Shown piece after piece: positions 6,300 to 6,351 of a DNA stretch of 6,351 nt. The stretch lies in assembly GCA_029250305.1 (NCBI GenBank), contig JAQXFM010000176.1, positions 1-6,351 on the forward strand, given 5' to 3'. The notes below the pieces were generated by a model. That model was not told where the DNA came from, searched no databases, and saw only the letters and a list, made by a program, of their open reading frames with translations. The position numbers and the translations under genes are program-made. Positions within the stretch are counted from its first letter, which is position 1; the number at the start of each line of letters is the position of its first letter. The stretch is from Candidatus Poseidoniaceae archaeon (GTDB lineage Archaea > Thermoplasmatota > Poseidoniia > Poseidoniales > Poseidoniaceae).

Positions 6300-6351
6300 G
6301 TGCCAATCGATTCAGCAGAAGCATTGAGGCGAGCGACGTTGGTACGCAGCG
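6300..6351 (+). CDS. Possible start of a new gene, truncated by the window edge
   Basis: From GTG 6300 the frame reads MPIDSAEALRRATLVRS and runs off the window. AGAGG lies directly before it and a TATA-like element about 40 bases upstream. Seventeen residues are too few for family recognition. The opposite strand also has an open frame here (from the right edge to about 6270), so strand choice is not certain. Confidence 0.3.
   Translation, partial: MPIDSAEALRRATLVRS

Overview
The window reads as euryarchaeal DNA, most likely from a marine Group II-like lineage (Candidatus Poseidoniales). Three things suggest this. The partial MutS-family gene has the archaeal-style 'DELEAITEPGA' Walker B region. 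The secreted proteins are a lipoprotein peptidase and a large Gly/Thr/Asn/Asp-linked surface enzyme with a C-terminal membrane anchor. There are short TATA-type promoter elements rather than bacterial -35/-10 boxes. The lineage is inferred from protein style and gene content; no marker gene proves it.

Layout. (1) Positions 2-487, + strand: 3' end of a MutS-family ATPase gene. (2) Positions 488-2296, - strand: a secreted lipoprotein serine peptidase/hydrolase of the S15/CocE type, whose stop codon directly abuts the MutS stop codon (tail to tail). (3) Positions 2377-2775, - strand: a cytoplasmic thioredoxin just upstream of the peptidase and probably co-transcribed with it. (4) An 81-bp divergent intergenic region. 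(5) Positions 2857-5769, + strand: one long surface-enzyme gene with a signal peptide, lamin-tail-like domain, amidohydrolase, low-complexity linker, membrane helix and repeated cytoplasmic tail. It is broken by a single in-frame TAA at 3748-3750, so it appears as two reading frames. (6) Positions 5844-6173, + strand: a small conserved protein of unknown function. (7) From about 6240 to the window end: a possible promoter and the start of another + strand gene.

How the genes fit together. The lipoprotein peptidase and the anchored amidohydrolase are both predicted to act outside the cell, on peptides and on amide or cyclic-nitrogen compounds respectively, which suits an organism feeding on dissolved organic matter. 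Thioredoxin and MutS are housekeeping functions. I see no CRISPR array, tRNA, rRNA, insertion sequence or defence system. The two observations most worth following are the lone in-frame stop in an otherwise intact enzyme gene, and the C-terminal tail repeat whose copies differ only at synonymous positions.
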